Assembly: GCF_014196345.1 (NCBI RefSeq) | Contig: NZ_JACIDN010000006.1 | Span: 310,001 to 374,000, forward strand | From: Methylobacterium brachythecii | Lineage (GTDB): Bacteria; Pseudomonadota; Alphaproteobacteria; Rhizobiales; Beijerinckiaceae | Length of the DNA stretch: 64,000 nucleotides | Direction: 5' to 3' | Part shown: positions 1-8,587 of the stretch, in pieces | Position numbering within the stretch: position 1 is the stretch's first letter | How the letters are laid out: every line of letters starts with the position of its first letter | Notes under the pieces: generated by a model | The model's input: the letters and a program-made list of their open reading frames with translations, nothing else | Told to the model about the DNA's origin: nothing | Database searches by the model: none | Translations under genes and position numbers: made by a program

Positions 1-709
1 CCGCGAGGAGCGCCTCGGAGGAGGCGATGGCGCCGAACACGCCGCCCTGCATCGTCACCATCTTCAGCGCGGCCTCATGGTTGCCGGCATCGGTGGCGGC
101 CGTGCCGTCGGTGACGATGACGCATTCGAAGCCGCGGTCATTGGCCTCGCGCATCGTCGTGTGCACGCAGACATCCGTGGTGATGCCGGTGAGGATCAGG
201 TTGCGGATGCCGCGCTGATTCAGGATCAGCTCGAGATCGGTGGCGCAGAACGAGCCCTTTCCGGGCTTGTCGATGATCGGCTCGCCGGGGAGGGGCGCGA
301 GTTCGGGGATGATCTCCCAGCCGGGCTCTCCGCGCACCAGCACGCGGCCGCAGGGGCCGGGATCGCCGATGCCGGCGCCCATCTGGCGCGAGCGCCAGAG
401 CTTGTTGGCCGGCAGGTCGGCGAGATCAGGACGATGGCCCTCACGGGTGTGGATCACGTGGTAGCCGAGCCGGCGCGCGGCGGCGAGCAGGCTGCCGATC
501 GGCCCGATGGGCGCACGGGTGAGCGCGAGGTCGTAGCCCATCGTATCGACATAGCCGCCGACGCCGCAGAAGTCGGTCTGCATGTCGATGATGACGAGCG
601 CCGTGTTGTCCGGCCGCAGGTCGCCGTCCCAGGGCCAGGGATAGGGCTTAGCCTCGGCGTACCGGCCGTTGGTCGGCATTCCTGCGGCGGGCATGGGGCT
701 GGCGCTCAT
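1..709 (-). CDS. Isochorismatase-family cysteine hydrolase, biuret/triuret hydrolase type (3' end outside window)
   Basis: The visible 236 residues carry the features of the isochorismatase-like amidohydrolases that cleave biuret, triuret or related ureides: IIDMQTDF near residue 42 (catalytic Asp), [10 protein letters not shown] (catalytic Lys) and TTDVCV (nucleophilic Cys). The stretches [29 protein letters not shown] and [13 protein letters not shown] closely resemble what I recall of biuret hydrolase BiuH. The start overlaps the formamidase stop by 4 bases, so it is translationally coupled and the last visible gene of the transporter/amidase operon. Biuret-type hydrolases release ammonia and a shorter carboxylate, which fits the island's nitrogen-salvage theme. 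The exact substrate (biuret, triuret or a ureido acid) is inferred. The gene runs off the left edge, probably by only a few codons. A paralogue lies at 18867-19541. Confidence 0.8.
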   Translation of the reverse strand, partial: MSASPMPAAGMPTNGRYAEAKPYPWPWDGDLRPDNTALVIIDMQTDFCGVGGYVDTMGYDLALTRAPIGPIGSLLAAARRLGYHVIHTREGHRPDLADLPANKLWRSRQMGAGIGDPGPCGRVLVRGEPGWEIIPELAPLPGEPIIDKPGKGSFCATDLELILNQRGIRNLILTGITTDVCVHTTMREANDRGFECVIVTDGTAATDAGNHEAALKMVTMQGGVFGAIASSEALLA

Positions 710-1734
710 TCGGCGGCCTCCTTGGTTTCGGAGCTTGCCGTCTCGCCGAATGCCCGCGTTGGGGCAGGGAAGCCGCAGCTCGTCCCGTCGACGACCTGGA
801 CCTGGTCCTCCCAGGGCAGCCGGTACCGGCCGGCGGCGAGGTCGTGCATGTAGGTGTAGGGGCAATCCTGCGCACCGCCCTTCACAGCCGTGTAGCCGCG
901 GTGGCCGAACTGGTAGATGTTGTTCTCGACGCCCCAGTGGATGCGTGCCTCGCGCACGAGGTCGGGCCGGACCTCCGCCGTGATGATCTCGTCGACCCGC
1001 CCCGTCGTGCCATGGGCGATGACAGTGCCGTCGAAGTTCACAATCATGCCTTCGCCCATGGAGTCGAAGCTGCCGTCCGTGCCGCACATGCAGACATTGG
1101 CGGTCACCATCAGGTTGCAGAAGGCGTTGGACTGGTTGGTGAAGCGCCAGGATTGCCGGATCGGCGCGGTGTAGCCGGCGGTGCGGATCATGATCTCCGC
1201 GCCCTTGTAGGCGCATTCGCGCGCCATCTCCGGGAACATGCCGTCGTGGCAGATGATTAGCGCAAGCTTGGCGCCCTTCGGCCCGTCGATGACCGGGATT
1301 CCGAGATTGCCGGGCTCCCAGGGCTCGACCGGCACCCAGGGATGCATCTTGCGATAGTAGAGCTTCAGCTCGCCCTGATCATCGATGACGACGCCGGAAT
1401 TGTAGGGGTAGCCGCCGGGATTGTACTCCATGATGGAGAAACAGCCCCAGATCCTGTTGTCGATGCAGGCCTGCTTGAAGGCGGCGACTTCCGGCCCGTC
1501 GAGGCTGCACATGATCTCCGGGTTTGTGTCCATCGACAGCCCGTGCAGGGCGTATTCGGGAAACACCACTAGATCCATCGTGCCGAGATTGGCGCGGGCC
1601 TTGGCCACCAGCTCGACGATGCGCGCGGTCTGGGCCGCGAGGTCGGCCTTGGTGACGACGTTCGGCAGCTGCAGCTGCACGAGGCCGATGACCACGCCGT
1701 TGGGCGATTTGTTCAGTCCGCCAAGTCCGTTCAT
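706..1734 (-). CDS. Formamidase (nitrilase superfamily, AmiF type)
   Basis: This 342-residue protein is a nitrilase-fold amidase. The Glu-Lys-Cys triad is visible: E60 in [11 protein letters not shown]129 in YYRKMHPW and C162 in [10 protein letters not shown]. The K-to-C spacing is 33, as recalled for Helicobacter AmiF. Length and the long C-terminal extension ([10 protein letters not shown], ending in a Glu-rich tail) fit AmiF-type formamidases (formamide to formate and ammonia) rather than short aliphatic nitrilases. The start MNGLGG lies 8 bases after the upstream permease gene and the stop overlaps the cysteine hydrolase start. It sits in one operon with a BMP-type ABC importer, suggesting that an imported amide or nucleobase breakdown product is its substrate. 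A related aliphatic amide cannot be excluded. Confidence 0.85.
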   Translation of the reverse strand: MNGLGGLNKSPNGVVIGLVQLQLPNVVTKADLAAQTARIVELVAKARANLGTMDLVVFPEYALHGLSMDTNPEIMCSLDGPEVAAFKQACIDNRIWGCFSIMEYNPGGYPYNSGVVIDDQGELKLYYRKMHPWVPVEPWEPGNLGIPVIDGPKGAKLALIICHDGMFPEMARECAYKGAEIMIRTAGYTAPIRQSWRFTNQSNAFCNLMVTANVCMCGTDGSFDSMGEGMIVNFDGTVIAHGTTGRVDEIITAEVRPDLVREARIHWGVENNIYQFGHRGYTAVKGGAQDCPYTYMHDLAAGRYRLPWEDQVQVVDGTSCGFPAPTRAFGETASSETKEAAE

Positions 1735-1742
1735 GGCAGGTC

Positions 1743-2666
1743 CTATTTCGAGAGGGAGAGCTCGCCCGGAGCACCGGCAAGCGCCCGCTCCGTGGACGAG
1801 GTCGCGATCAGCAGCGCGAGGGTGAGCACGTAGGGCGCCGCGTAGAACAGGTAATACCCCTGGGAGATGCCGACGGATTGGAGCGCCGGCCCGAGGGCGC
1901 CGGCCCCACCGAAGAGCAAGGCCGCGCCGAAGCAGGCCAGCGGGTTCCAGCGGGCGAAGATCACGAGCGCGACCGCCATCAGGCCCTGGCCGGAGGAGAC
2001 GCCCTCGTTCCAGGAGCCAGGGTAGTAGAGCGAGAGATAGGCGCCCCCGATCCCGGCGAGCACGCCGCCGGCGGCGGTGGCGTAGAGCCGGACCCGGTCG
2101 ACGTCGTAGCCCATGGCGCGGGCGGCATCGGCGCTGTCGCCGACGACGCGCACGATGAGCCCAGCCTTGGTATTGCGGAAGGCCCACCACAGCAGAACCG
2201 ACAGGGCCGCCCCGACGAGGAAGAGCACATTGACCCTGAGCGCCGCCTGGACTTGCGGCAGATCCGACCAGAAGCCGAACGGGATCGCCGGCAGGGGCGG
2301 TGCGGAGGGTTGGATGAAGGGCTTGCCGAGGAAGAAGGCGAGGCCGGAGCCGAACAGCATCAGCGCGATGCCGACGGCGACGTCGTTCACGCGCGGCAGG
2401 CGACAGACGAAGCCATGCAGCAGGCCGAAGGCGCCTCCGGCCAGCCCGGCGACGGCAACGCCTGCCCAGGGCGAGTCCGTCAGCACGGCGGTGGCGTAAG
2501 CCGACATCGCGCCGAAGACGAGGGTGCCCTCAAGGCCGAGATTGATCCGGCCCGAGCGCTCGGTGATGGTCTCGCCGAGGCTGACGAACAGGAACGGCGT
2601 CGAGACGCGGATCGCCCCGCCGATCACGGCGATGAGGACGCTCCAGAGACCGAGTTGATCGCTCAT
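1743..2666 (-). CDS. BMP-type (nucleoside) ABC transporter permease, second subunit
   Basis: This 307-residue hydrophobic protein is of the BPD_transp_2 permease class used with BmpA/Med-family binding proteins. ITERSGRINLGLEGTL is the typical early motif of the shorter (NupQ/YufQ-like) permease, and many predicted membrane helices follow. It sits between the longer permease (10 bases upstream) and the formamidase (8 bases downstream). With its partner it should form the membrane channel for a purine nucleoside or nucleobase-like ligand. No ATPase gene lies beside this set within the window. It may lie left of position 1, or the ATPase at 13454-15076 may serve both systems. Confidence 0.88.
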   Translation of the reverse strand: MSDQLGLWSVLIAVIGGAIRVSTPFLFVSLGETITERSGRINLGLEGTLVFGAMSAYATAVLTDSPWAGVAVAGLAGGAFGLLHGFVCRLPRVNDVAVGIALMLFGSGLAFFLGKPFIQPSAPPLPAIPFGFWSDLPQVQAALRVNVLFLVGAALSVLLWWAFRNTKAGLIVRVVGDSADAARAMGYDVDRVRLYATAAGGVLAGIGGAYLSLYYPGSWNEGVSSGQGLMAVALVIFARWNPLACFGAALLFGGAGALGPALQSVGISQGYYLFYAAPYVLTLALLIATSSTERALAGAPGELSLSK

Positions 2667-2676
2667 CGGTCCTGCC

Positions 2677-3840
2677 TCACGCCGCGGCGGATGCGGCGGG
2701 CGCAGGCATCGTCTCTGCCTTGGCCTGCCAGAGATGGGGGCTGAAGATCTTGAAGCGGCCGTAGAGCGTCTCGCTCATCAGCACGATCAGGAAGAGCAGG
2801 CCTTCGAGGACCAGCACCGTCGCGTCGGGCAACTGCATGCGCCGCTGGATCAGGCCGCTGGAGGCCTCGATGCCGCCGAGCAGGATGGCGACCGGAATGA
2901 TTGCGATCGGGTTCTGCCGGGCGAGGAAGGCGACGAGGATGCCGGTATAGCCGTAGCCGGCCACAAGGGTGCCGTTGGCGGTGCCCTGCACCGCGGCCAC
3001 CTCGAAGAAGCCCGCGAGCGCCGCGAAGACGCCCCCGAGGGCCGTGAAGCCGACGATGAGCCGGCCGACGGGCAGGCCCTGGATCTGCGCGGCGCGGACA
3101 TTGCCGCCGGCGATGCGCGCAGCGAAACCGAGGGTCGTGCGATCCATCAGGATGTAGGCGAGGATGCAGGCGATCACGCCGCAGCCGAGGCCCCAATGCA
3201 CGCCGATCACCGGCATCGGCGGAAGCATGAAGGCATCGCCGATCGGCAGGGTCGAGGGCTTGTTGAGGCTGGTCGGATCCCTCAGCGGGCCCTCGATCAG
3301 ATGGTTCGCGATCGCGATGGCGATGTAGGACAGGAGCAGGCTGGAGATGGTCGCGTTGACCCCGCGATAGGCCTGGAGCCAGCCGACCGAGCCGATCCAG
3401 ACGGCACCGGCAAAGGCGGCGGCCAGCGCCATCAGTGGGATCGCGATCACGGCCGGAAACGCCGCCAGGGGCTGAGCGAAAGCCGCCGCGGCGAGGCCTC
3501 CGAGCACGATGGCGCCCTCGCCGCCGATCACGACGAGGCCGAGCCGAGCCGGCAGGGCGACGCAGAGCGCCGTGAACAGCAGCGGCGCGGCCCGCTGCAG
3601 GCTGTTGCCGAGGGCGAAGGAGGAGCCGAAGCCCGCGCGATAGACGAGATCGACGAGTTGCAGCGGCGACTTGCCCAGCGCGAGCAGGAAGACGCCGAAC
3701 AGCAGGAAGCCGGCCACCGCCGCGGCGACCGGGATCGCCACGGCTTCGGACCGGCGCGCGAGCCAGGCGCGCACCTGAAGTCCCGTCGAAGGCCGGGCGG
3801 CCTGCACCGGCATCACCGAAGGAGCAGCATCCGCGACCAC
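2677..3840 (-). CDS. BMP-type (nucleoside) ABC transporter permease, first subunit
   Basis: This 387-residue membrane protein matches the longer permease (NupP/YufP-like) of nucleoside ABC importers. It has a cytoplasmic N-terminal tail of about 35 residues, then helices and the family pattern GVNATISSLLLSYIA and GPLRDPTSLNKP. The second half contains AGYGYTGILVAFLARQNP, shared with the paralogue at 12350-13441. The GTG start at 3840 has no strong ribosome site; an ATG at 3813 is an alternative. It lies 81 bases downstream of the binding-protein gene and is followed after 10 bases by the second permease. Confidence 0.87.
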   Translation of the reverse strand: MVADAAPSVMPVQAARPSTGLQVRAWLARRSEAVAIPVAAAVAGFLLFGVFLLALGKSPLQLVDLVYRAGFGSSFALGNSLQRAAPLLFTALCVALPARLGLVVIGGEGAIVLGGLAAAAFAQPLAAFPAVIAIPLMALAAAFAGAVWIGSVGWLQAYRGVNATISSLLLSYIAIAIANHLIEGPLRDPTSLNKPSTLPIGDAFMLPPMPVIGVHWGLGCGVIACILAYILMDRTTLGFAARIAGGNVRAAQIQGLPVGRLIVGFTALGGVFAALAGFFEVAAVQGTANGTLVAGYGYTGILVAFLARQNPIAIIPVAILLGGIEASSGLIQRRMQLPDATVLVLEGLLFLIVLMSETLYGRFKIFSPHLWQAKAETMPAPAASAAA

Positions 3841-3921
3841 GTGCAGGGCTCTCCGCGAACGAGGAAGATCAGTGAGAACGGCGCCGCAGAAAGCGTGCCA
3901 TGCGGCGCCGTTGGCCCAGCG

Positions 3922-5028
3922 TCAGACCGAGCCCTTCACGCCGGCGACGAGGTAGTTCGTGCTTTCGAGCTCGGCCGCCTTCTCGGGATAGGCCTTGCCG
4001 GCGGCGACGATCTCCTTGCCGGTATTGTCCTTGAGCGGGCCCTTGATGATCTCGTAGCCACCCTTGAGCATCTCGGCCTTGACCGCGTCGGCATTCTTGC
4101 GCGCCGCCTCGCTGACCCCGGGCCCATAGGGGCTCATCTTGACGAAGCCATCGGCAAGGCCGCCGCGCACGAAATTCTGGGGCACCTTGCCGGCCTGCAT
4201 CGAGGCGATGAAGTCCTTGTAGATCGGCAGCCAGTTCCACTCGGCGCCGGTGAGGTATTTCTGCGGGGCGAGCGGAGATTGGTCGACGTGGTAACCGCAG
4301 ACGAAGGCGCCACGGCGCGCCGCCGTCTCGACCACGACCTTCGGGCTGTCGACGTGGCAGGTGACGACGTCGGCGCCGCCATCGATCAGCGCGTTGGTGG
4401 CCTCGGCCTCCTTGACCGCGAGCGACCATTCGCCGGTGAAGATCACCTGGCAGGTGATGCTCGGATCGACGCTCTGCGCGCCGAGCAGGAAGGCGTTGAC
4501 GTTGTTCAGCACCTGCGGAATGGGCTTGGCCGCGACGAAGCCGATCTTCTTCGACTTCGAGGCATGCGCCGCAACGATGCCGTTCAAGTACTGGCCCTGG
4601 GCAATGTAGCCGAAGTAGGAGCCGGCATTCTTCGGGTCTTTGTCCGACCACAGGCCACCGCAATGGCGGAACTGGATCTTGGGGTTCTTCTTGGCTTCCG
4701 CCAGCAGGTAGGGCGAGTAGTAGCCGAAGGAGGTCGGGAAGAGCAGCGTCGCCCCGTCGAGATTGATCATGCTCTCCATGGTCTTCTCGACCGCGTTCGT
4801 CTCGGGAACGCGCTCTTCTTCCGTGATCTCGATACCCGGCATGCCCTTCAGCGCCTTTGCGGCCTGGGCATGAGCTTGGTTGTAGCCGTAATCGTCCTTC
4901 GGTCCGACGTAGATGAAGCCGACGGTCAGGGAGCCGGCAGCCCGGGCACGGCCGAAGGGAAGCGCGCTCAGAGACAGAGCGCCTGCGCCCTGGAGAAGAA
5001 ATCGGCGAGAGAAGGGGCGTGCGATCAC
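3922..5028 (-). CDS. BMP-family ABC transporter substrate-binding protein (set 1)
   Basis: This 368-residue exported protein is of the Bmp/PnrA-like (Med) family. The N-terminus has a twin-arginine-like leader (SRRFLLQGAGALSLSAL) ending near ARA. The mature chain begins TVGFIYVGPKDDYGYNQAH, the family's ligand-binding opening, followed by FPTSFGYYSPYL and VNAFLLGAQSVDP. The paralogue at 10242-11321 shares these signatures (VGFVYVGPVADFGYSYQH, INAFMLGAQSVNP) but is clearly diverged, so the two importers probably take different ligands. The start is GTG. It is the first gene of the leftward operon: binding protein, two permeases, formamidase, cysteine hydrolase. Confidence 0.88.
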   Translation of the reverse strand: MIARPFSRRFLLQGAGALSLSALPFGRARAAGSLTVGFIYVGPKDDYGYNQAHAQAAKALKGMPGIEITEEERVPETNAVEKTMESMINLDGATLLFPTSFGYYSPYLLAEAKKNPKIQFRHCGGLWSDKDPKNAGSYFGYIAQGQYLNGIVAAHASKSKKIGFVAAKPIPQVLNNVNAFLLGAQSVDPSITCQVIFTGEWSLAVKEAEATNALIDGGADVVTCHVDSPKVVVETAARRGAFVCGYHVDQSPLAPQKYLTGAEWNWLPIYKDFIASMQAGKVPQNFVRGGLADGFVKMSPYGPGVSEAARKNADAVKAEMLKGGYEIIKGPLKDNTGKEIVAAGKAYPEKAAELESTNYLVAGVKGSV

Positions 5029-5340
5029 GGCGAACCGTCCGTTTCGGCGTTAGGCGATGCAATATCGCGAAACTAAGCCGAGCCCGGACTGCGAAGAAGC
5101 CAAGATTATTAGCAATGAACCGAGGTCGATCTCCCTCGGCAGAGGCCCGATAGACTCGGAACGCGCCCAAAATTACGGCCGTGTATGCACGGTTTTCGAC
5201 CAGCGGACGAAGACTCGCGGACGGTCTCAGTCGGCACGCCGCAAAGGCCGGCGACCGCAATTCGTGACGGCAAAAGAAAACCGGCGGCCCGATCGGGCCG
5301 CCGGTTTCGAGGGGGGAGCCTGCGCCTTTTGGCGAGAGGC
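5029..5340. other. Intergenic region upstream of the BMP operon
   Basis: 312 bases. Apart from the terminator palindrome at 5278-5307 I see no gene or clear motif. The promoter of the leftward operon should lie in the left two thirds. Confidence 0.5.
5278..5307 (-). terminator. Intrinsic terminator downstream of small exported protein A
   Basis: A perfect 30-base palindrome (AAACCGGCGGCCC, centre GATC, then its complement). Read on the minus strand it is followed by TTTTCTTTTG, a good U-rich tail. It lies 33 bases past the stop of the small gene at 5341-5583 and insulates the binding-protein operon downstream. Confidence 0.85.
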
Positions 5341-5583
5341 TCAGCGGGCCTGACGGCTGCGATCCGGCGATGCCTTGCGGACCGAACCGGTGGTGTAGGC
5401 TGTGTCGTCGGGAGCAACGCGATAGCCGCGACCGGCATTGGCGCCCGCCGTAAAGGCGGAGCCTTCGAGGCCGCCGGGGGCGGTGGCGGTGGGGATACCG
5501 GCCGGTGCGGTGTAGCTCTGCGCGAAGGCGGAGGAGGTGAGGGCGAAGCCGAGAGCGGCGCCCAGGATGATGCGTGACGTCAT
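5341..5583 (-). CDS. Small exported protein A of the PAG/APGG family (unknown function)
   Basis: 80 residues. A signal peptide (MTSRIILGAALGFALTSSAFA) is followed by QSYTAPAGIPTATAPGG and a Gly/Ala/Tyr-rich tail ending in a basic segment (SVRKASPDRSRQAR). The start is supported by AGGGA 8 bases upstream of ATG, and a strong terminator follows. The segment just after the signal peptide recurs in three other small genes in this window (9592, 9893, 19710), which argues that all are real. I do not recognise the function. The mature peptide has no Cys and no enzyme motif, so it is probably a short periplasmic or secreted peptide. It lies 428 bases downstream of uricase in the same orientation. Confidence 0.72.
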   Translation of the reverse strand: MTSRIILGAALGFALTSSAFAQSYTAPAGIPTATAPGGLEGSAFTAGANAGRGYRVAPDDTAYTTGSVRKASPDRSRQAR

Positions 5584-6011
5584 AGCGAGAATCCCTGGTT
5601 TGACCCGGCGCCGCTTGACGAACGGCGGCGCTTGATCGAGTTCCCAGAAATTGTGCAACCGTGCCTGCAAAGACAACACGCCTTGCTCGACTATTATGCA
5701 CAATGTTCGTGCACACATCGCGGACCTTTGCTTGCTGCGATTGACCGCCGTCGCATAAAGCAAAAATAAATCAAATACTTGGTGGCAAAATCCATGCTTT
5801 TCCGGCCGATGCAGGCGGATTGGCACGCTTCTTTCGCCAGAGTGCCTTTTCGCACAGCTCGATCGCTGAAAAACGGCAGCGCCCGCGTGCCGATACCCAC
5901 CGCTGACGCATCGGTGCCGGGGGCAGGCGAGATGCCGAACGAGAGCGGCCCGCGAGCCTGAGCCGCGAGCCGCCTCGGGGTGATGCGGGATGGGGTGGTG
6001 AGGCGGCCGGC
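5584..6011. other. Intergenic region between uricase and small gene A
   Basis: 428 bases, relatively A/T-rich between about 5690 and 5790, which is compatible with a promoter for gene A reading leftward. The open frames here (for example 5779-5961 on the plus strand) have no recognisable content. Confidence 0.4.
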
Positions 6012-6851
6012 TCAGCCGCGGCTGATCGTTGCCTCGATCTGCCCGTGCGGCTCGTCCGTCGGCAGGAAGACGGCGCCGGGGTTTTCGAGCCCGAAAGGCG
6101 CGAGATTGATCGGGATGTAGTGCTTGTTCGGCATCGCGAAGCTGATGTCGGCGATCTCGGGAACCGCCGCGAGCACGGCTTCGGCCATGCGATACATCGA
6201 GTCCTGAACCCCGTAGGAATAGGTCGTGCCGAACACCTCGATCAGGATGTCGAGTACCTTGGCGTTCGTCGTCGTGTAGTCGGCCGGGGCACTGAGCCAG
6301 GTCCAGGTGGCGTCCATGGCGGTGGCGGCGATCCGGTCCGTCGTGTCGGCCAGCGTGCGGTACTCATCGTTCACGAAATCGACCCAGCCGGACTGCGTCG
6401 TCTTCATGAAGGTGAAGCCACGCAGGCCCGATTGTAGGACTGCCTTGTCGCGGCTCGCCACTAGCTTGACGTAGCCGAAGCCATTGCCGTCGAGGGTGAA
6501 GACGTGCCCATGCGGCTTGCCGTCGAAGGCATGACGGCGCCAGCGCGTCTCCTTCGCCTCGATCTGCATTTGCTCGACCTGCGGGTAGGTGTCGAGGAAG
6601 AGCTTGGCGACGGCCTCGATGAACGCCTCCTTGTCGAGGGAGATGTTTTTGGCCGCCACGACGTTGCAGATGTTCTTCACGCTGTCGGTGGCGACGCAGG
6701 CCCGGTTGTCGCCCTCGGTCCACGACGCATCGAAAGCGCCCTTCATCAGCGCCGTGATGTTGAGTTCACGCGGGGTGTGATGGTCGCCATCGCGCGTGAG
6801 CCGCATTACCCGCACGCGGCCCTTGCCGTATTTCGAGGCGGTCAGGGGCAT
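6012..6851 (-). CDS. Urate oxidase (uricase)
   Basis: 279 residues, typical for a cofactor-free uricase that oxidises urate to 5-hydroxyisourate with O2, releasing H2O2. Signatures: the N-terminal KYGKGRVRVMR with the catalytic Lys (K10), ACVATDSVKN with the catalytic Thr (T55), the signature around LPNK/MPNKHY near the C-terminus, and two T-fold repeats. It lies 32 bases downstream of the NCS2 permease gene in the same orientation, so uptake and oxidation of urate are probably co-expressed. The next pathway steps are encoded by the divergent fusion gene at 8588. No peroxisomal-type C-terminal tripeptide is expected or seen (ends ISRG). Confidence 0.96.
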   Translation of the reverse strand: MPLTASKYGKGRVRVMRLTRDGDHHTPRELNITALMKGAFDASWTEGDNRACVATDSVKNICNVVAAKNISLDKEAFIEAVAKLFLDTYPQVEQMQIEAKETRWRRHAFDGKPHGHVFTLDGNGFGYVKLVASRDKAVLQSGLRGFTFMKTTQSGWVDFVNDEYRTLADTTDRIAATAMDATWTWLSAPADYTTTNAKVLDILIEVFGTTYSYGVQDSMYRMAEAVLAAVPEIADISFAMPNKHYIPINLAPFGLENPGAVFLPTDEPHGQIEATISRG

Positions 6852-6883
6852 GGTCGTCTCCGGAAAGGTCCAGGGTCGGGGGA

Positions 6884-8299
6884 TCAGTGCTCGGACTTGG
6901 CGGCCTGTGCCTTGGCAGCCGCGCGGGCTTCCTCGGCGCTCTGCAATCCGTTGAAGAACAGGTTCAGGAGCACCGCCGAGATCGCGCAGAGCAGGATGCC
7001 GGATTCGAGCAACGGGTGCAGCGCATGCGGCATCTGCTTGAAAAAGTTCGGGGCGACGAGTGGGATCATGCCGAAGCCGACCGAGACGGCCACCACGAAC
7101 AGGTTGTTGCGGTTATGGGCGAAGTCGACCGCCTGGAGGATGCGAGCTCCCGTGGCGCCGACCATGCCGAACATCACCAGTCCCGCGCCACCGAGCACGC
7201 ATTGCGGCACCGCCTCGACGACTGCGGCGAGCTTCGGGATCAGGCCGAGCCCCAGCATGATGAAGCCGCCGACCACGGCGACGTAGGGCGTGCGCACGCC
7301 GGTGACGCCGACCAATCCGATGTTCTGTGAGAACGAGGTGTACGGGAAGGTGTTGAAGACGCCGCCGATGATCGTCCCGAGGCCGTCCCCGCGAAGGCCC
7401 TTGGTGAGGCGCTTCTCGTCGACCGGGTCGGCGCAGATCTCGGCGAGCGCCAGGAACATGCCCGTCGACTCGATCATCACGACGACCATCACGATGCACA
7501 GGGTGATCACCGAGACGAGATCGAAGGTCGGGAATCCGAAGGCGAAGGGACGCACCACGTCGAACCACGGCGCGGTGGCGACATGGCTGAAATCGACGAG
7601 TCCGAAGAAGCCCGCCACGACCATGCCGACGATGATGCCGATCAGCACCGAGGCCGAGTTCACGAAGCCGGCGCCATAGCGGGTGATCGCCATGATCAGG
7701 CACAACACGAATGCCGCGATGCCGAGAAAGACCGGTGCTCCGTAATTCGGATTGCCAACGCCGCCCGCGGCCCAGTTCACGCCGACCTTCATCAGCGAGA
7801 TGCCGATAACCAGGATGATCGTTCCGGTCACCACTGGCGGAAACAGCGGCAGCAGCCGCCCGACGAGCGGTGCGACGAGGAAGGCGAACAGGCCTGCGGC
7901 GATCACCGCGCCATAGATGCCGGTCAAACCGATCTCCGGGCTGCTGCCCATGGCGATCATTGGGGTCACGGCTGCGAAGGTCACGCCCATCATCACTGGC
8001 ATGCGCACGCCAACACCGGGCAGGCCCCAGCTCTGCACGAGGGTTGCGAGACCGCCGGCGAAGAGGTCCGCACTGACCAGCATCGCGATCTGTTCCGGCG
8101 CCAGCTTCAGCGCACGTCCGACGATCAGCGGCACGGCGACGGCACCTGCATACATGACGAGGACGTGCTGCAATCCGAGGAGCCCGAGCGCAACCGGCGG
8201 CACCTTGTTGACCGGCGCAGCGGCCGCTTCGACCGGGGCGGGATCCGGCGGATCGATCACGACATCGGGGTGGACGGCAGTGTTCGTGGCACTGGTCAT
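6884..8299 (-). CDS. NCS2-family urate/xanthine permease
   Basis: 471 residues with 12 or more hydrophobic segments, a nucleobase:cation symporter-2 protein of the UacT/XanP/PucK branch. Visible family motifs are GLQHVLVMYAGAVAVPLIVG near residue 42 (substrate-contacting His), VVMIESTGMFLALAEIC in TM8 with the conserved Glu, and TSFSQNIGLVGVTGVRTPYV (QN-G motif of TM10). Adjacency to uricase makes urate or xanthine the likely substrate. It is divergently transcribed from the OHCU decarboxylase/HIU hydrolase gene, sharing a 288-base promoter region. Confidence 0.92.
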   Translation of the reverse strand: MTSATNTAVHPDVVIDPPDPAPVEAAAAPVNKVPPVALGLLGLQHVLVMYAGAVAVPLIVGRALKLAPEQIAMLVSADLFAGGLATLVQSWGLPGVGVRMPVMMGVTFAAVTPMIAMGSSPEIGLTGIYGAVIAAGLFAFLVAPLVGRLLPLFPPVVTGTIILVIGISLMKVGVNWAAGGVGNPNYGAPVFLGIAAFVLCLIMAITRYGAGFVNSASVLIGIIVGMVVAGFFGLVDFSHVATAPWFDVVRPFAFGFPTFDLVSVITLCIVMVVVMIESTGMFLALAEICADPVDEKRLTKGLRGDGLGTIIGGVFNTFPYTSFSQNIGLVGVTGVRTPYVAVVGGFIMLGLGLIPKLAAVVEAVPQCVLGGAGLVMFGMVGATGARILQAVDFAHNRNNLFVVAVSVGFGMIPLVAPNFFKQMPHALHPLLESGILLCAISAVLLNLFFNGLQSAEEARAAAKAQAAKSEH

Positions 8300-8587
8300 G
8301 GGAGCGACGCCTCGGCCTCAACAGATCCCCGGCGCGGGTTTCCTCGTTCCACTGGGCAAAGCGTGTGCCACGGGCACGGCAAACCGCAGGGGCGCTCGAT
8401 CACAATGGCTTGCCGGCAACCGACCGGCCCGGCGATGCGCCATCGATGCCGGATTCAAGTGCATCTGCATGTATCTTGCGCGCCGTTGGGCATGGCGTGA
8501 GCCGTCCGTCCGGCTGGCCCGTTGCCTGCACCGGAGCAGGTTGCAATTCATTGCCATCGCACCCCATCCCAGCGAAAGCCGGCTGCC
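8300..8587. promoter_or_regulatory. Divergent promoter region between urate permease and allantoin-synthase fusion
   Basis: 288 bases separating the two divergent halves of the urate pathway. At 8365-8377 lies an inverted repeat GTGCC-ACG-GGCAC, a possible operator. I could not assign it to a regulator; the GntR/FCD protein at 17967 is a candidate. Core promoters are not clear. Confidence 0.35.

Noticed and set aside
2734..5076. Plus-strand open frame of about 780 codons
   Set aside because: It covers two genuine minus-strand importer genes and has no domain-like pattern; an antisense shadow.
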